A stretch of 7,374 nt of DNA from an uncultured Anaerolineaceae bacterium (GTDB lineage: Bacteria; Chloroflexota; Anaerolineae; Anaerolineales; Anaerolineaceae), in assembly GCA_937890875.1 (NCBI GenBank), contig CALAEB010000548.1, positions 1 to 7,374 on the forward strand, in the 5' to 3' direction. Position numbers and translations under genes: made by a program. Below the pieces are notes generated by a model. That model saw nothing but the letters and a program-made list of their open reading frames with translations, was not told the origin of the DNA and did not search any database. Shown here piece after piece: positions 5,854 to 7,374 of the stretch (positions are counted from its first letter, which is position 1; every line of letters begins with the position of its first letter).

Positions 5854-5886
5854 GGCTCTTCCGGAAATTCGGAAGGGCCATTTTTT
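5854..5886 (+). terminator. Plus-strand intrinsic terminator inside the 5' leader of the minus-strand gene
   Basis: GGCTCTTCCG (5854-5863) and CGGAAGGGCC (5870-5879) pair over 10 bp with one G-T wobble around GAAATT. On the plus strand an A and six T follow. No plus-strand gene ends here, so it would stop antisense transcription entering from the left. On the minus strand the same DNA forms a hairpin in the mRNA leader without a T-run. Confidence 0.6.
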
Positions 5887-5998
5887 GTATAACGATCGGA
5901 TATGTCAGGAATCTTTCGATTCCTTTTGGCAAATTTTTCAGCAATGAAGACCGTCTGATAAAAAGTTTGCCGATCCACAAAGGATAGTTTTCACTATC
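5884..5998 (-). ncRNA. Candidate structured 5' leader RNA of the duplicated secreted-protein gene
   Basis: Read on the minus strand, several helices fit together. GATAGT-GAAA-ACTATC (5998-5983) and AGGAATC-GAAA-GATTCCT (5924-5907) are perfect stems capped by GAAA tetraloops. GGCAAA-c-TTTTT pairs with AAAAATTTGCC (5971-5960 with 5938-5928), 11 bp with one bulge. TTTGT and GATC (5981-5977 and 5975-5972) pair with GATC and ACAAA (5897-5894 and 5888-5884) and enclose the last two helices as a three-way junction. The GAAA loops appear only in the minus-strand transcript, which supports that orientation. About 115 bases follow before the start codon at 5770. I match it to no known riboswitch, and it was folded by eye. 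Confidence 0.45.
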
Positions 5999-6006
5999 TA
6001 TTTCTC

Positions 6007-6012
6007 AGTATA
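6007..6012 (-). promoter_or_regulatory. Possible -10 box for the secreted-protein gene
   Basis: TATACT on the minus strand (6012-6007) would start transcription near 6000, just before the first GAAA-capped hairpin. The best -35 at 17-base spacing, ATTTCA (6035-6030), matches only three of six consensus bases. Confidence 0.35.
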
Positions 6013-6231
6013 TTCCCAACCGGCAGGCATGAAATTAAACATTTCATTAAAAGCAAGCGTTTAAGCTTATGATCCGGTTAAATTCAGTTATCCGGAACAT
6101 TTCAGCTGTGATGTGGAAGGCCGGGTAAACAACGGTTATTCATAAAATGGGAACGATTCTTTCTGAAGGACAGACTGCCATATTAACAAAAGAAATTCAG
6201 TATCACATAATTTTCTGCCAACTTTTTTTTA

Positions 6232-6240
6232 TGCTATAAT
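6232..6240 (+). promoter_or_regulatory. Extended -10 promoter for the LivK-type gene
   Basis: TGCTATAAT is a perfect TATAAT with the TGn extension. The -35 region is weak (TTTCTG at 6212-6217, 17 bases upstream), which an extended -10 can compensate for. Transcription would begin near 6247, leaving a leader of about 275 bases before the start codon at 6521. Confidence 0.65.
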
Positions 6241-6360
6241 GACGCGATTGATTCAGATATTCAGACAAGTAAGTTTATATTGAGAAATGGGGCGCCAACC
6301 CCTCATCATTTAAACCTGACAGGTATTTGTTAATTTTAAATTTAATTCACTGTTTATAAC

Positions 6361-6420
6361 GGGAACCGTTGCTTCCGCAAGGTTTCCGGGTTTTCATATT
6401 TTTTAACGCAATCCGGAAAA
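6361..6420 (+). promoter_or_regulatory. Possible terminator/antiterminator pair in the LivK-type gene leader
   Basis: Hairpin 1 pairs 6361-6372 with 6377-6387 (11 bp, one G-T pair and one bulged G) around TTCC. After three G it runs into TTTTCATATTTTTT, a terminator-like U-tract. Hairpin 2 pairs TTTCCGG (6383-6389) with CCGGAAA (6413-6419) and uses part of the right arm of hairpin 1, so the two cannot form together. This is the logic of an attenuator. An unused ribosome-binding-like AGGAGGG (6426-6432) follows, with no start codon at normal spacing. No known riboswitch core is evident. Confidence 0.4.
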
Positions 6421-6520
6421 TTGAGAGGAGGGAATCCAGTTAAACGAATAACGAATGACATGTTTTGTATCATTATCGTCGTCAATATGTTTGGAATCAT
6501 AACGAATGAAAGAGGAGCAA

Positions 6521-7374
6521 ATGAAACAGCATCGAAAATTATTCATATCGGGGCTTTGCCTGGTATTATTCCTGGCATTTTACCTCCCGGCCGCGGCCGC
6601 AGATGAAATCAAAATCGGAGTCAACGCGGAACTGACCGGCAGCGTGCCCGTCGTCGGCGAATCCTCAAAAAACGCGGCGGAACTGGCCGCGAAAGAGATC
6701 AATGATGCCGGCGGGCTTGAAGTGGCCGGCACGCCGTACACCATTAAATTAACCATTGAAGACAATGAAGATAAAGCCGAATCCGCCGCCGCCGCGTCGC
6801 AAAAACTGGCGACCTCCGGCGTGATCGCGATGATCGGCCCCAATGCCAGCCGAAACGCGATCCCTGCGGCGGTCATTGCGGAATCCAGCCAAATGATCAT
6901 GATCAGCCCCTGGTCCACCAACGCCAAAACCACGCTTGACGAAAAAACCGGCGAACCGAAGAAATACGTCTTCCGGGCTGCCTTCATCGATGATTTCCAG
7001 GGTCAGGTTGCCGCCAAATTCGCTATCGAAACCCTCCAGTCCGCAAAACCGGCTGTGCTATATGACGTAGCCTCGGAATACAATAAGGGTATCGCCGAAG
7101 TTTATAAAGCGACTTTAGAAGCGGAAGGGATAACACTCGTCGCATTCGAAAGCTATACCTCCGGAGACAAAGATTTTTCCGCTCAGCTGACCAAAATCGT
7201 CGAAGCAGGTGCAGACAGTTTATTCCTGCCAAACTACTATTCCGAAGTTCCGCTTCAGGTCCAGCAGGCAAAGAAATTGGGGTACACCGGCAGTTTCCTC
7301 GGCAGTGACTCCTGGGGCTCGCTGGAATTGATAACGTTATGCGGCTCGGGTTGCGGGGGTTCATATTTTACAAC
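6521..7374 (+). CDS. livK: Branched-chain amino-acid-type ABC transporter substrate-binding protein (LivJ/LivK family), 3' end outside the window
   Basis: The frame runs from ATG 6521, just after AGAGGAG (6511-6517), to the right edge: 284 residues with no stop reached, out of roughly 370-400 expected. The signal peptide (basic start, hydrophobic core 7-22) ends LPAAAADE, probably cut after Ala27, with no lipobox, so the protein should be periplasmic. The mature part is a type-I periplasmic-binding domain: EIKIGVNAELTGSVPVVGE (29-47), the AAxxAxxExNxxGG region (52-65), IGPNASRNAIPAA (105-117), MISPWSTNA (127-135), YDVASEYNKG (181-190) and FLPNYYSEVPL (235-245). The family binds Leu, Ile, Val and sometimes amides, aromatic amino acids or urea, so the ligand is open. 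A permease/ATPase operon may follow off the edge. The last visible residues (LCGSGCGG) are unusually rich in Cys and Gly for this point in the family. Confidence 0.92.
   Translation, partial: MKQHRKLFISGLCLVLFLAFYLPAAAADEIKIGVNAELTGSVPVVGESSKNAAELAAKEINDAGGLEVAGTPYTIKLTIEDNEDKAESAAAASQKLATSGVIAMIGPNASRNAIPAAVIAESSQMIMISPWSTNAKTTLDEKTGEPKKYVFRAAFIDDFQGQVAAKFAIETLQSAKPAVLYDVASEYNKGIAEVYKATLEAEGITLVAFESYTSGDKDFSAQLTKIVEAGADSLFLPNYYSEVPLQVQQAKKLGYTGSFLGSDSWGSLELITLCGSGCGGSYFT

Noticed and set aside
5771..5980. 70-residue N-terminal extension of the secreted protein from a TTG at 5980
   Set aside because: The Lys-rich start and hydrophobic core at MKKK form a normal signal peptide, which would be buried by the extension. 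The extended region is full of hairpins and has no ribosome-binding site.
6580..7364. Minus-strand frames of 135 and 113 codons at 6580-6987 and 7023-7364
   Set aside because: They are antisense shadows of the LivK-type gene, which has a signal peptide, a strong ribosome-binding site and family motifs throughout.

Overview
This window comes from a bacterium of roughly 45-50% GC that I cannot name. Two ABC-transporter binding proteins carry signal peptides ending in Ala-x-Ala, with no lipobox cysteine. That fits a periplasm better than a Gram-positive cell wall, so a diderm bacterium (for example a Negativicutes- or Synergistota-like lineage) is a reasonable guess but no more. tRNA-His carries no encoded CCA. 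I see no transposase, CRISPR array, integrase or phage gene, so this looks like ordinary chromosome with unusually long, structured intergenic regions.

Layout, left to right. A DinB-fold protein on the minus strand runs off the left edge (1-633). A possible 48-residue membrane peptide follows, and then a tRNA-His(GTG) with its own promoter and intrinsic terminator (858-1028, minus). Next is metY, a PLP enzyme making homocysteine from O-acetylhomoserine and sulfide (1257-2567, minus). A 472-bp gap with two hairpin-forming inverted repeats separates it from a solo osmoprotectant-binding protein (3040-3945, minus). Upstream of that lies a near-perfect consensus promoter (4487-4514), a leader with an intrinsic terminator, and a 32-residue basic ORF with a strong ribosome-binding site (4175-4273, all minus). 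After about 380 bp of non-coding DNA comes a secreted protein of unknown function built from two tandem copies of a beta-rich unit, each interrupted by a Gly/Pro-rich insert (4898-5770, minus). The last 1.6 kb holds its structured 5' leader and a divergent branched-chain amino-acid binding protein with its own long leader (from 6521, plus), cut by the right edge.

The genes do not form one pathway. Both binding proteins lack a permease or ATPase partner in view, although the LivK-type gene may be the first of an operon continuing to the right. The most interesting material lies between the genes: three 5' leaders (upstream of the 32-residue ORF, the duplicated secreted protein and the LivK-type gene) show promoter-like sequences followed by hairpins that could act as sRNAs, riboswitch-like elements or attenuators. 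None matches a riboswitch class I can recall, and all structures were paired by eye.
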